NCBI GenBank assembly: GCA_029959555.1
Contig: JASCPI010000014.1
Location: forward strand, 1-64,000
Reading direction: 5' to 3'
Source of the DNA: Lysobacteraceae bacterium PS02065
GTDB taxonomy: Bacteria; Pseudomonadota; Gammaproteobacteria; Xanthomonadales; Rhodanobacteraceae
Length of the DNA: 64,000 nucleotides
This document shows, in pieces, positions 32,381 to 41,957 of the stretch. The notes beneath the pieces are model-generated. The model searched no databases. It was not told where the DNA came from and saw only the letters and a program-made list of their open reading frames with translations. Each line of letters starts with the position of its first letter. The first letter of the stretch is position 1. The translations under genes and the position numbers were made by a program.

Positions 32381-34801
32381 ATGAGGGTCATTCCCGTCCG
32401 ACGTTCCAGGCTCCCCAGCGGCGCGACGGCCGTGGCATGGGTTGCCGCGACGATCGCGGGTCTGTTGTTCCTGATCGCAAGTGTGCGTTTCGGCGGCCGG
32501 GTGTCCGGCGACGAGCTCGATCCCGCCTGGGGCATGGTCCTGAGCTGGGCGAGCAGCCACGGCCTGCACTGGGGCCGCGACATCGTCTTCACCTACGGGC
32601 CACTCGGTTACCTCTACCCGCTGAACGCCGGAGAGCCGGAGCGCTACGGCGCCTACGTCGCGATCCAGATCGCGCTCGCCGCGGCGGCGGCCTTCCTGTT
32701 CGCGAACGGCTGGTTCGTGCAACGCTGGCCGGAACGCATCGTGCTGCTCGCCGCCATCGTGTTCAACGCGCCATTGCTCGCCGCCGATCCGGTGTGGCTG
32801 GCCATGCCGGTGTTCGCGATCGTCGGCATGCACGCGCACGCCGTGGCGGGACGAAGCCGCGCACTGTGGCTGCTGCTCGTCGTCGCGGCGGCGTATGCCT
32901 CGACCCTGCTGCTGATCAAGATGAGCACGGTGCTGCTGATAGGCGCGTGGTGGCTCGCCGGCGTCATCGTGCTGCTCGGCGCGCGCAGAGGAGCTCACGC
33001 AGTCGCGTGGTTGTTGCTCGTGCCGCTCTGCTCGCTCGGACTGTGGATATGGAGCGGACAGCGTGTCGGCGACCTCCTGCCCTTCGTCGACGGCGTGCTC
33101 GAGATGTCGCGCGGCTACACCGCCGCGATGGGGATTCCTCCACCGCTGCGGTTCGATCTTTATGGGCTGGCCGTGCTCGGCGGCATCGGCATCCTCGGGC
33201 TGTGGACGGTGTGGCAGGCGCGCCGCGACGCAGCCCGGTTCGCGTGCATCGTGCTGTGCGGCCTCGCGCTGTTCGTTGCGTGGAGGGCGGGCTTCACGCG
33301 CGCCGACTCGCACGTCGCGATCTTCGCGCTGACCGTCCTGCTCGTGCTGCCGTTGCTGCCGGCGATGGCACCGGTACCGACAGGCTGGCTGCGTGTCGCG
33401 AGCCTGGGCCTCGCGCTCGCGGCGGCCCCGATCGCCGACCGCACCTACAACGCCGGCGTCGATCACCGGCCCGGCGATCTGGCCATGGCGAGTCCCGGCT
33501 TCATGGCGAACAACGCGGTGCTGCTCACGCGTCCGCTCACGTACGCACCAGCGCTGTACACGGCATGGGCCGACGAGCGCACGCGGCTCGACCTTCCACG
33601 CACGCGTGCGGTGGTCGGCAGGCGCAGCATCGATCTGCTCGGCACGCAGCAAGGCGTCGTCGTCGTCAACGACTTCAACTATCGGCCCGCGCCGGTGTTT
33701 CAGGGTTACGCCGCCTATACGCCCCACCTGCAGCAGCTCAACGCGGCGGCGTACCGTGGCCCGGAGCGGACGGATTTCGTGCTGCTCGCGTATTCGCCGA
33801 TCGACGGCAACCTGCCCACCAGCGAGAACGCGCTCGCGTTCACGACCCTGTACGCCGGCTACCGTCCCGTTCTCGTGGAGAAGTCCTACCTGCTGCTCGA
33901 GAACGACGCAGATGCCGCGCTACCCCAGCCGCCGGTCGAGCCGAACTGGCAGGACGCCACCTGGGATCAGTGGATCGACATGCCACAGTCCGCCGATGCG
34001 GTGTCGATCCTGGCGGTGCGTTCCGAACTCTCGCTGGCAGGCCGCGTCATGGCGACGCTGCTGCGCGAGCCGCTGCAGTTCATCGAGCTGGAACTCGTCG
34101 ACGGCACGACCCGGCGCTTCCGGCTGGGACGCGGCGTGGCGCCGGGCGGTGTCCTCGTGTCGCCGCTGGTGCAGTCGCTCGACGACTACGCGCGCCTGTT
34201 CATCGGTGCCGACCTGCCCGCCGTCCGACGCTTCCGCATGCAGCCGCAGAGCGATGCGCTTCGCCCGATGTTCGCGGACGGCATCCAATGGAGCGTGACA
34301 TCGTTGCCGCGTCGGCCGAGAGTCGAGCCACCGTCCACGATGTTCGATGCCCTGTTCCCGGGCTTCTCGCACTGGCCGCAGGCCTGGCCCCACGATGCCC
34401 ACACGCTGGACGTGGAGGGGCGGCGTGCCCTGTTCATGCACAGCCCCGCGCGTCTGGCCTTCAGGCCCGGCGCGGGTCGCTACATCGTCTCGGGCGAAAT
34501 CGGCATCGTCCCCAATGCGTTCACGACGGCCGAATGCTCGGCGGGCGACGGCGTCGAGATCGAGGTGTCCGGTGCTCCGGGGACGACGCTCGCCTACCCG
34601 TTCGATCCGTTCGGCGACGCCTCGCTGCGCCCGACGCGCCGCTTCGAACTGTGGCCCGTGGACAGCACTCGCGACGGCGAGCTGTTCCTCGATGTCTCTC
34701 CGGGCCCGGTGGGCAACGGCGACTGCGACTGGGCCTACCTGCGCGACGTCAGGATTCGCTCCATCGAGAGCGCCGAGGGCGCGTCGCGGTCGGCGCGTTG
34801 A
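32381..34801 (+). CDS. Large multi-pass membrane protein of a glycan operon (GT-C-like)
   Basis: The 806-residue protein (ATG 32381) has roughly ten membrane helices in its first 400 residues, then a ~400-residue soluble C-terminal half. An acidic motif follows the first helix (GDELDPAWGMVLSW), and TYGPLGYLYPL is typical of a group of uncharacterised membrane proteins in polysaccharide loci. Polyprenyl-sugar-dependent (GT-C) glycosyltransferases have this layout with an early Asp/Glu-containing loop, so such a role is possible but not shown. It closes the operon that begins at 29381. Confidence 0.65.
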   Translation: MRVIPVRRSRLPSGATAVAWVAATIAGLLFLIASVRFGGRVSGDELDPAWGMVLSWASSHGLHWGRDIVFTYGPLGYLYPLNAGEPERYGAYVAIQIALAAAAAFLFANGWFVQRWPERIVLLAAIVFNAPLLAADPVWLAMPVFAIVGMHAHAVAGRSRALWLLLVVAAAYASTLLLIKMSTVLLIGAWWLAGVIVLLGARRGAHAVAWLLLVPLCSLGLWIWSGQRVGDLLPFVDGVLEMSRGYTAAMGIPPPLRFDLYGLAVLGGIGILGLWTVWQARRDAARFACIVLCGLALFVAWRAGFTRADSHVAIFALTVLLVLPLLPAMAPVPTGWLRVASLGLALAAAPIADRTYNAGVDHRPGDLAMASPGFMANNAVLLTRPLTYAPALYTAWADERTRLDLPRTRAVVGRRSIDLLGTQQGVVVVNDFNYRPAPVFQGYAAYTPHLQQLNAAAYRGPERTDFVLLAYSPIDGNLPTSENALAFTTLYAGYRPVLVEKSYLLLENDADAALPQPPVEPNWQDATWDQWIDMPQSADAVSILAVRSELSLAGRVMATLLREPLQFIELELVDGTTRRFRLGRGVAPGGVLVSPLVQSLDDYARLFIGADLPAVRRFRMQPQSDALRPMFADGIQWSVTSLPRRPRVEPPSTMFDALFPGFSHWPQAWPHDAHTLDVEGRRALFMHSPARLAFRPGAGRYIVSGEIGIVPNAFTTAECSAGDGVEIEVSGAPGTTLAYPFDPFGDASLRPTRRFELWPVDSTRDGELFLDVSPGPVGNGDCDWAYLRDVRIRSIESAEGASRSAR

Positions 34802-34950
34802 ACCACACTGTTGTCACCGAGCGCACAGGCACAGGCTTGGACCGGGTGCCTTCACGCTCCGCGACACCCGCAACGGCCGTTGCGTGCGGATGCGCCGACG
34901 TGCGACGCGCCGTCCGGAAGACCCGGTCGACGCGCCACACGGCCTCGTCT

Positions 34951-35349
34951 TCAGCCCGGGAACTTCGGAAACTTCTCGTCCGGATGCGCCGCCTTCCACT
35001 GGTTGTAGGCGGCGGTGCCCTCCCAGGCCGCGAACGCGCGCGGGGTGCGGCCGCGGCCGGTCCAGGTCTCGCCGTTGTGCGGCAGCCAGTACTTTGGGGC
35101 GACGGACTTCTTGTCGGCCGCGGCCGGCTTGGAGCTGCCGGCGGATTCGGGGCGCACCGCGGAAACGATCTCGGCCTTCTGCTTCGCCGTGAAATGCGGA
35201 CCGAACGCGTTGATGCGCTCCATCACCTCGAGGAATGCGTCCGCGGCGTGGCTCTGGCGCAGTTCGGCTTCCTGCTGCTCGAGCTGGCGGAGCTCCTCGG
35301 CGAGCTTGGACTTCGCGGCGGCGAGGGAGTCGAGGGTGGGCTTGCTCAT
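34951..35349 (-). CDS. H-NS-family nucleoid-associated protein
   Basis: The 132-residue protein (ATG 35349) has an N-terminal coiled coil for dimerisation (AAAKSKLAEELRQLEQQEAE), a Ser/Ala/Lys linker, and the C-terminal H-NS DNA-binding motif in TWTGRGRTPRAFAAWEG. H-NS proteins silence AT-rich foreign DNA, fitting with the island 9-30 kb away. It converges with the glycan operon. The 150 bases between them hold no gene. Confidence 0.9.
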   Translation of the reverse strand: MSKPTLDSLAAAKSKLAEELRQLEQQEAELRQSHAADAFLEVMERINAFGPHFTAKQKAEIVSAVRPESAGSSKPAAADKKSVAPKYWLPHNGETWTGRGRTPRAFAAWEGTAAYNQWKAAHPDEKFPKFPG

Positions 35350-35636
35350 GCGGTGCGGGGCCTTGGCGGGTGGGGAATCGGCGGATTCTAGCGGACGGCA
35401 GGTCGGACGGGTGGCCGGCGCGCCGCGCGGACCGCGGGAACCGTCCGCGCGGTCGCGCCGGCGTCTGGACCCGCCGGCGTCGAACGCACTCCCCGCGGGC
35501 GCGCACGGATCGAGAGTGCGACGTGGTGTGCAGCGCGAACACCGGAGCGCCGAGGTCACCGGCACGGCGTGGCAGAATCGAACGTCCACAGTCCTGCCGA
35601 CGACGATGCGCCGGAGCTTCGCAGCGTGAGCCGCCC

Positions 35637-36149
35637 GTGACCGACAGCCACGTCGATGCCCTGGTCGAGCAGTTGTACCTGCAACTGCGTACGCTGGCGC
35701 GCAGCGTGCGCCGGCGCGGCGGTGCGTCGGACACCTTGCACACCACGGCGCTGGTCAACGAGCTGTACGTGAAACTGGCCGATGCGGAGCGCCTGCGCTT
35801 CGGCGAGCCCCGGCAGTTCTTCGCCTATGCGGCACAGGCCATGCGCCACATCCTGATCGATCGCGCCAAGCTGCAGATGCGCATCAAGCGGGAAGATCCC
35901 CTGCTGCGGGTGGCCTTGACCGATCCGGACGTCGAAGCCGTCACGATCGACCCTGCCCTCGCCCTCGAGCTCGATGCCGCGCTGGATACCTTGACCGCAC
36001 GGGACGCGAGAGCGGCCGAGGTGGTGAACCTGCATTTCTTCGCAGGCCTGACGCTGCAGCAGGTGGCCGACCTGCTGGACATCGCACCGCGGACCGTGGC
36101 GCGCGACTGGCGATTCGCGTCCGCATTCCTGAAGGCACGGCTCGCGTGA
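35637..36149 (+). CDS. RNA polymerase sigma factor, ECF-like (kinase-associated, TIGR02999-type)
   Basis: The 170-residue product from GTG 35637 has region 2 (QLYLQLRTLARSVRRR, AYAAQAMRHILIDRAK) and region 4 (VVNLHFFAGLTLQQVADLLD, TVARDWRFASAFLKARL). The sequence matches the sigma group found next to Ser/Thr kinases. The following kinase overlaps its stop (GTGA at 36146), so both are made together. The 287 bases before it hold no gene I can support. Confidence 0.88.
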   Translation: MTDSHVDALVEQLYLQLRTLARSVRRRGGASDTLHTTALVNELYVKLADAERLRFGEPRQFFAYAAQAMRHILIDRAKLQMRIKREDPLLRVALTDPDVEAVTIDPALALELDAALDTLTARDARAAEVVNLHFFAGLTLQQVADLLDIAPRTVARDWRFASAFLKARLA

Positions 36150-38944
36150 GTGGCGGGGAGCCCGGGCTTCGCGAATGCTTCGACGAGCTCGTCGATCTCA
36201 CGCCCTCGCAACGCGAGGCCTGGTTCGCCCGCCACGAGCTGCCTGCGGACCTCCGGCGGGAGCTGCTCGAGATGCTGGCCTGCGACACGCGCGAGGTACC
36301 GCTGCTGGAGACCTCCGCTGCGGCCCTCGCGCAGCAATACACCCCGCGGGACGATGACGGCCGCGGCCTGCTCGGCAGCACGATCGGTCCGTACCGGCTG
36401 GTCGACGTGCTCGGCCACGGCGGCAGCTCCGTCGTGTTCCGCGCGCAGCGTGCGAGCGGAAGCGGTACGCAGACCGTTGCACTGAAACTGCTGCGCACCG
36501 GTCTGTTCTCGGCCGCCGGCCAGCGGCGCTTCCGCCGCGAACAAGCTGTACTCGCGCAGCTGTCGCACCGGAACATCGCGGGCCTGATCGACGGAGGCGT
36601 CAGCGATACGGGCATCCCCTACATCGCGATGGCGTTCGTCCAGGGCATGCCCATCACGCGCCATGCCGACGCGCACGCGCTGGACCTGCGTGCACGTCTC
36701 GCCCTGCTCGTGACCGTATGCCGCGCCATCGACGCCGCGCATCGCGCGCTCGTCGTGCATTGCGATCTCAAGCCGTCCAATGTGCTGGTCGACGGCGACG
36801 GCGAGGTACGCATCCTGGATTTCGGGATCGCGCACCTGCTCGACGACGACACGACAGACGGCGCCCGCACCATCGCGATCGCGCTCACGCCGGGCTACGC
36901 GGCGCCCGAGCAGTACCAGCCCGGCATGGTGACGACGGCGTGCGACATCCACGCCCTCGGCGTGCTCATGGGCGAGCTGCTGACCGGAAGGCTGCTGTCT
37001 CCCGACAGGACGCGCATGGACGTGCAGGGTTCCGATGCCGATCCGGGCATGATTCCGCCAGGATTGCCGCAGGGCAAGGCACTGGCCAGGCTGTTGCGTG
37101 GCGACCTCGAAGCCATCTGCGCCACGGCCCGGGCGGGTGATCCGCAACGGCGCTACCTGTCCGCCGCATTGCTCGCCGAGGACATCGAACGCTGGTTGCG
37201 CAACGAGCCCGTCGTCGCACGGCCACCGTCGGCCGGGTACCGCCTGCGCAAGACCGTGCAGCGTCACCGCGCCGCCGCGGTGGCGGCCGTGGTCGCGACA
37301 CTCGCGCTCGGCGTCGGCATCTCGACGACGCTCTGGCAGGCCCACGTCGCCGCCGAGCAGGCACAACGCGCCACCGTGGTACGCGATTTCCTGATCGAAC
37401 TCTTCGATGCCTCGCGCGCGGGCCAGCTTCCGGACCGGCGCCTCACGCTCGAGCAACTCGTCCAGCGTGCCAGCACGCGCCTGCAGGCGCAGAACGACCT
37501 TTCGACGACCACGCGCATCGAGATGCTGCGTACCCTCGGCGAGGTGGGCACGGCGGCCAGCGATTACGCGCAGGCCGACAAGCTCTATGGCCAGGCCCTC
37601 GCGCTGGCGGAGGGCAGCCTCGCCGCGGACGATCCCGTCGTGACCCGCATTCGCCTTCTGCAGGCGCGCCTGCTGACGCTGCAATCGCGCTACGCGGACG
37701 CGAGTCGCGCCTACGAAGCCCTGCTGCCGCAGATGCGCCGTGCCGGCGATGCCGCGGCTGTCGAAGGACTGCAGAACTACGCGAGCGCGCTGATGTTCTC
37801 GGCGCAGACCGACCTCGGCCTGGCGATCTCCGCGGAGGCCGCGCAGCGCGCTGCCCTGCTCTATGCCGCCGGATCGCGGACCGCCGTGCAGGCGAGCCTG
37901 ACACGGGCCAACCAGCTCATGGGCGGTGGGCGCATGGCGGAGGCTGAGCCCGTGCTCGAAACGGCACTCGGCTTCTGGCGGGCGAGCGCGCAACCCCCGC
38001 AGGACGACGTCCTGCAGGGACTCACCGACCTCTCGCGCATCCGTGCCGCGCAGGGACGGCTGGACGCCTCGGAAGCGCTGCTGCGCGAGCTCGTCGCGAC
38101 GGCCGAACGCCTTTACCCGGAACCGCACGACCGCCCCGCCCTGGCCTTGCTCAACCTCGGCGACCTGCTGCGATCGCAGGATCGGCTCGACGAGGCCGAG
38201 CCGCTGCTGACGCGCGCCGTCGCGATGATGAAGGCGATCTACGGCGACGATCATGTCCGCGTCGCGAACGCGCTCGGGAGCCTCGGTGACCTCGAGCTGC
38301 GCCGGCATCGGCTCGAGGCCGCGGCCCTGCATATCGGTACCTCGATGCAATGGTGTGATCGTCCCGGACGGCATCCCACGCGTTCGTGCATCGAGCTCGG
38401 CTTCAATGCCGCCAGGCTCGCGCTGGCGTCCGGCGATCTCGAGACAGCCGATGCGCGCAGCGCACAGGCCTTGTCGATGACGAAGCAGATCTTCCGCGAC
38501 GGTCATCGCTGGATGGCCCAGCTGGGGCAGCTTCGCGCCGGACTGAGCCTGCGCCGCGGCGATCCGTCGGCAGCGCTCGCGACCTGTGACGATGCGCAGC
38601 GCCTGCTTGCCCGTCTCGGCGAGTCCGAGGGACTGGTGTCCCTGGCCGTGCTCGCACGGCGTGCCGAGGTGTTGCTCGCATTGGGGCGTTTCGGGGACGC
38701 CGACGCGGACATCCGGCAGGCACTGGCCTCGTGGGATCGACTGGCGCCTGCCGGTGCGCTCACGCGCGTCGACCTCCTTGGGACGCAGGCCTCGATCCAG
38801 GCGGGTCTCGGTGACCTTCCGGCAGCACGCGAGACCGCGCGCCGCGCGATGGCATTCGTGCACGATCGTGATGCGTTCGACCCCGTGCGCCTCGCACGGA
38901 TCGACACTCTCGCACGCAAGGAGCATGACGCGCGGATGCCATGA
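36146..38944 (+). CDS. Transmembrane Ser/Thr protein kinase with TPR-rich C-terminus
   Basis: The 932-residue protein has a kinase domain (res ~80-350): Gly loop VLGHGGSSVVFRAQ, Lys in VALKLLR, catalytic loop VHCDLKPSN, DFG in ILDFGIAHLL, and APE in GYAAPEQY. Cys replaces Arg in HRD, so it is a non-RD kinase. One membrane helix follows (VAAVVATLALGVGISTTL), then about 500 residues of tetratricopeptide repeats. It signals from the envelope, probably to or through the sigma factor coupled upstream. The long minus-strand frame opposite it is a codon shadow. Confidence 0.93.
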   Translation: MSGGEPGLRECFDELVDLTPSQREAWFARHELPADLRRELLEMLACDTREVPLLETSAAALAQQYTPRDDDGRGLLGSTIGPYRLVDVLGHGGSSVVFRAQRASGSGTQTVALKLLRTGLFSAAGQRRFRREQAVLAQLSHRNIAGLIDGGVSDTGIPYIAMAFVQGMPITRHADAHALDLRARLALLVTVCRAIDAAHRALVVHCDLKPSNVLVDGDGEVRILDFGIAHLLDDDTTDGARTIAIALTPGYAAPEQYQPGMVTTACDIHALGVLMGELLTGRLLSPDRTRMDVQGSDADPGMIPPGLPQGKALARLLRGDLEAICATARAGDPQRRYLSAALLAEDIERWLRNEPVVARPPSAGYRLRKTVQRHRAAAVAAVVATLALGVGISTTLWQAHVAAEQAQRATVVRDFLIELFDASRAGQLPDRRLTLEQLVQRASTRLQAQNDLSTTTRIEMLRTLGEVGTAASDYAQADKLYGQALALAEGSLAADDPVVTRIRLLQARLLTLQSRYADASRAYEALLPQMRRAGDAAAVEGLQNYASALMFSAQTDLGLAISAEAAQRAALLYAAGSRTAVQASLTRANQLMGGGRMAEAEPVLETALGFWRASAQPPQDDVLQGLTDLSRIRAAQGRLDASEALLRELVATAERLYPEPHDRPALALLNLGDLLRSQDRLDEAEPLLTRAVAMMKAIYGDDHVRVANALGSLGDLELRRHRLEAAALHIGTSMQWCDRPGRHPTRSCIELGFNAARLALASGDLETADARSAQALSMTKQIFRDGHRWMAQLGQLRAGLSLRRGDPSAALATCDDAQRLLARLGESEGLVSLAVLARRAEVLLALGRFGDADADIRQALASWDRLAPAGALTRVDLLGTQASIQAGLGDLPAARETARRAMAFVHDRDAFDPVRLARIDTLARKEHDARMP

Positions 38945-39019
38945 TCCATCGCGGCCATGCCGCGCCTGTCGCCTCGCATCGGACGGATGCCTTCCTCGTC
39001 CTGCACCGCGTCGATTCGT

Positions 39020-40297
39020 CTAGGTGCGCACGCCATGCATCGCGAGCGTCGCCACGGTGCCCTGTCCCTGCGTGGAGGTGACGTCGAGCTTCCAGTCGAG
39101 GTGTTCGCAGAGCCGCGACAGGAACGACAGGCCGATGCCGGCGCCGTCACGGCTGGAACCGCGTGCGAGGCGTGCGTACACGGCCGCGATCTCCTCGGGC
39201 GACATGCCGTGTCCGGGATCCTCGATGACGACGGTCGAAGGCGACTGCACGGTGATCGTGATGGTGCCGCGATCGCTGTTCTCGATCGCGTTGCGCAGCA
39301 GGTTGCCGATCGCGGACTGCACGATGGCCAGAGGGGCGACGACAGCCTCGTCGCCGTCGGCCACGAACGTGATCGACAGATCCTTGTCGCGCATGAGGTG
39401 GCGGTGATCCTCGATGATCTCGGGGATCAGCTCCGACACGACGACGCGATCGTGTGCCCTCGCCAGGCGCGCCGGATCCTTGGCGAGCACGAGCAGCAGC
39501 GTGATGAGCTGCTCGACCTCACGCGTAGTGCGCTGGATACGTGACAGCTGGCCGTGCACGGCGGGCGGTACATCGGTCTGCTGGAGCGCGATCGAGCTCG
39601 CGCCGGCGATGACCGCGATCGGCGTGCGCAGCTCGTGGCTGGCGCTGTCGATGAACGCACGTTCGCGCTCGACGAAGCGCTCGTGCCGTTGCAGGTAGTC
39701 GTTGAGCGCGCCGGTGATCGTCTCGATCTCGGCACTCGTGGGCCCATCCACCTGGATGCGCTGGCCCGTCGCGTGCGGTCGCAGCTGACCGATCTGCTGC
39801 GCGAGCTCGGTGACGGGCCGCACCAGCCGGTTCGCGCTGTAGGCGACCGCGATGCCGAGCAGCACGATCATCGCGAACGCCGAGCCGAGCACGCCGATGC
39901 CGAGATCCATCTCGTTCTGCTCGAGATCGGTGATGTCGAGAGCGAGGCCGACGCGACGGCCGTCGATGTCGCGAAGAAGCACGACCTGCTGCACGCCGCC
40001 GACCATGATCTCGTCGTGCACGCCAGGCGGAAGGCCACGGAGTTCCGCCGGAATGCCCGCGGGATCACGCTCGTCGTAGAAGGCGAGCGTGCTCGTGTTG
40101 TCCCAGTGGTAATCCGGCTCGCGCGCCATGCGCTCGAGCACGAAATCGAGTTCCGAATCGAGCAACGTCGTCCAGACCAGCGCCTCGGCGTGCTCGTTAA
40201 CGACGAAACCGTGGATGCCGACCGCGAGCGACAGCAGCGCGACGTAGGCCAGCAGGCCACCGATGAGGCGCCTGCGCAGGCTCGGTGCCGCGCTCAC
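39020..40297 (-). CDS. Sensor histidine kinase (PmrB/ColS-like position)
   Basis: The 425-residue protein from GTG 40297 (overlapping the response-regulator stop, GTGA) has an N-terminal membrane helix, a ~130-residue periplasmic domain, a second helix (AFAMIVLLGIAVAYSANRLV), a HAMP-like linker, HisKA with the phospho-His in DSASHELRTPIAV, and a HATPase with N box GNLLRNAIENSD and G1 EDPGHGM. The pair is read divergently from a PAP2 phosphatase and an EptA-type transferase, so it probably controls lipid A modification. Signal unknown. Confidence 0.93.
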   Translation of the reverse strand: MSAAPSLRRRLIGGLLAYVALLSLAVGIHGFVVNEHAEALVWTTLLDSELDFVLERMAREPDYHWDNTSTLAFYDERDPAGIPAELRGLPPGVHDEIMVGGVQQVVLLRDIDGRRVGLALDITDLEQNEMDLGIGVLGSAFAMIVLLGIAVAYSANRLVRPVTELAQQIGQLRPHATGQRIQVDGPTSAEIETITGALNDYLQRHERFVERERAFIDSASHELRTPIAVIAGASSIALQQTDVPPAVHGQLSRIQRTTREVEQLITLLLVLAKDPARLARAHDRVVVSELIPEIIEDHRHLMRDKDLSITFVADGDEAVVAPLAIVQSAIGNLLRNAIENSDRGTITITVQSPSTVVIEDPGHGMSPEEIAAVYARLARGSSRDGAGIGLSFLSRLCEHLDWKLDVTSTQGQGTVATLAMHGVRT

Positions 40298-40986
40298 GAA
40301 GCATCCCCGGCGGCCGCGGGCGGTGCGATGCGATAGCCGACACGCGGCAGCGTCTGGATCAGCTTGACCGGGAACGGGCCGTCGACGCTCTGCCGGAGTT
40401 CGTAGACATGCGAACGCAGCATGTCGCCGTCGGGCGGCGAGTCGCCCCACAGCGCATGCTCCATGCGTTCGCGCGTGACCGCAGCCGGGCTCGCCTGCAT
40501 GAGCACCTCGAGCAGCTTGCGGCATGCCGGATACAGATGAAGGCGCCGTCCCGCCCGACTCGCCTCGAGCGACGCGAGATCCAGACGCAGGTCGGCCACC
40601 TCGAGCACGCGCGAGCGGCCACGCCCGGTCGCACGCGCGACGATCGCTTCGAGGCGCACCTCGAGCTCGGGAAGGTCGAACGGCTTGGTCAGGTAATCGT
40701 CCGCACCGGCGCGGAACCCGGCGATCTTGTCGGGCAGCTCGTCGCGCGCGGTGAGCATCAGCACCGGTACGCCCTGCCCGGCCTCGCGCAACGCATGCAG
40801 CACCTGCGGCCCGTCCATGCGCGGAAGCATCCAGTCGAGCACGATCGCGTCGTAGGCCTGCGTCGTCGCGAGGTGCAGGCCGGTGCGGCCATCCGGCGCG
40901 GCATCGAGCACGTGGCCGCGTGCTTCGAAGTACTCGAAGAGGTTCGCCACCAGACTGCGGTTGTCTTCGACGACGAGCAGGCGCAT
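40294..40986 (-). CDS. OmpR-family response regulator
   Basis: The 230-residue protein begins MRLLVVEDNRSLVANLFEYF. The receiver has acidic residues at VVED, the phospho-Asp in IVLDWMLPRMDG, and Thr/Lys in MLTAR and LTKPFD. The C-terminal winged helix follows (GDMLRSHVYELRQSVDG, LIQTLPRVGYRI). The ATG at 40986 was chosen because the receiver begins there; the open frame upstream reads as non-coding. First gene of the two-component pair, 201 bases from the divergent PAP2 gene. Confidence 0.93.
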   Translation of the reverse strand: MRLLVVEDNRSLVANLFEYFEARGHVLDAAPDGRTGLHLATTQAYDAIVLDWMLPRMDGPQVLHALREAGQGVPVLMLTARDELPDKIAGFRAGADDYLTKPFDLPELEVRLEAIVARATGRGRSRVLEVADLRLDLASLEASRAGRRLHLYPACRKLLEVLMQASPAAVTRERMEHALWGDSPPDGDMLRSHVYELRQSVDGPFPVKLIQTLPRVGYRIAPPAAAGDAS

Positions 40987-41186
40987 CGCGCATCTCGGAA
41001 GGAGCGGGACGCCAGTCTGCACCAGCCGAGGTCGGAAGATGGTCGAAGGCTCGTTTCGGGTATCACCTTGACCGTTGCGGGAACGGCTCGATGGATGACT
41101 TAACGCGTCCGCAACACCGCTCCCACCGTTCTCCGACGGCCGCCTGACGAGGATGCGCGCCATTCCCTCAGGCCGATGGCGCGCCG

Positions 41187-41957
41187 ATGACGTCCCTTCC
41201 CCTCCCCGAGCTGGCGCCGGTCGCGCGAAGCGGTCTCGAAGCATGCTTGCCTCCGGGGCGCACCCCGGCGACGGGCACGCCTGTGCCGGCGCTCATCCTG
41301 GTACCGACGGTATTGTTGCTGTCGGCTGCCGCGGCGAGCGCGGGATCGGGGTTCGATGCGTGGATCGCCGATCAGCTCTACGCATGGCAGGGCGGCACCT
41401 GGGCGCTGCGCGACGCGTTCCTGACCTCGCGCGTCGCCCACGAAGCCGGGCGTGACCTCAGCACGCTCGCGTGGCTCGGCGTGTTCGTCGCATGGCTCGC
41501 GACATGGTGGCGTGCCGGAATGCGCCACCTGCGCGCCCCACTGATGTGGCTGCTGCTGACGACGCTGGTCGCGTCCCTGCTCGTCGCGTGGACCAAGTCG
41601 CTGACCAACATGGATTGCCCCTGGGACCTGCTCCGCTACGGCGGCGATCGGCCATTCATCGGCTTGTTCACGGCGCGCCCCGAAGGCCTGCCGCGAGGCG
41701 TGTGCTTCCCTGCCGGACATGCGAGCAGCGGCTACGCGTGGCTGTCGCTCGTGTTCTTCCTCGGCGAGATGCGACCGCGCTGGCAGGCCGCCGGGCTCGC
41801 CCTCGTACTCGCGGCAGGGCTCGTCTTCGGCATCGCGCAGCAGCTGCGTGGTGCGCATTTCCTCTCCCACGACCTCGTCACGGCGGCGCTGTGCTGGTGC
41901 GTGGCGGCGCTGTCGTGGCGCTTCGCGTGGCCGCGCCGTGCGGAGGTCCGCTCGTGA
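41187..41957 (+). CDS. PAP2-family membrane phosphatase (LpxE/LpxT-like)
   Basis: The 256-residue inner-membrane protein has several hydrophobic helices and the three PAP2 signatures in adapted form: Lys and Arg-Pro in KSLTNMDCPWDLLRYGGDRP, PAGHASSGYAW, and RGAHFLSHD. Family members remove or transfer phosphate on lipids such as lipid A or undecaprenyl pyrophosphate at the periplasmic face. The gene overlaps eptA by four bases (GTGA), so the pair probably works together to prepare and decorate lipid A. Confidence 0.88.
   Translation: MTSLPLPELAPVARSGLEACLPPGRTPATGTPVPALILVPTVLLLSAAAASAGSGFDAWIADQLYAWQGGTWALRDAFLTSRVAHEAGRDLSTLAWLGVFVAWLATWWRAGMRHLRAPLMWLLLTTLVASLLVAWTKSLTNMDCPWDLLRYGGDRPFIGLFTARPEGLPRGVCFPAGHASSGYAWLSLVFFLGEMRPRWQAAGLALVLAAGLVFGIAQQLRGAHFLSHDLVTAALCWCVAALSWRFAWPRRAEVRS

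Noticed and set aside
35825-38926. 1033-codon minus-strand frame opposite the kinase gene
   Set aside because: The kinase motifs prove the plus strand; the opposite frame is low in hydrophobic patterning and has no motif.
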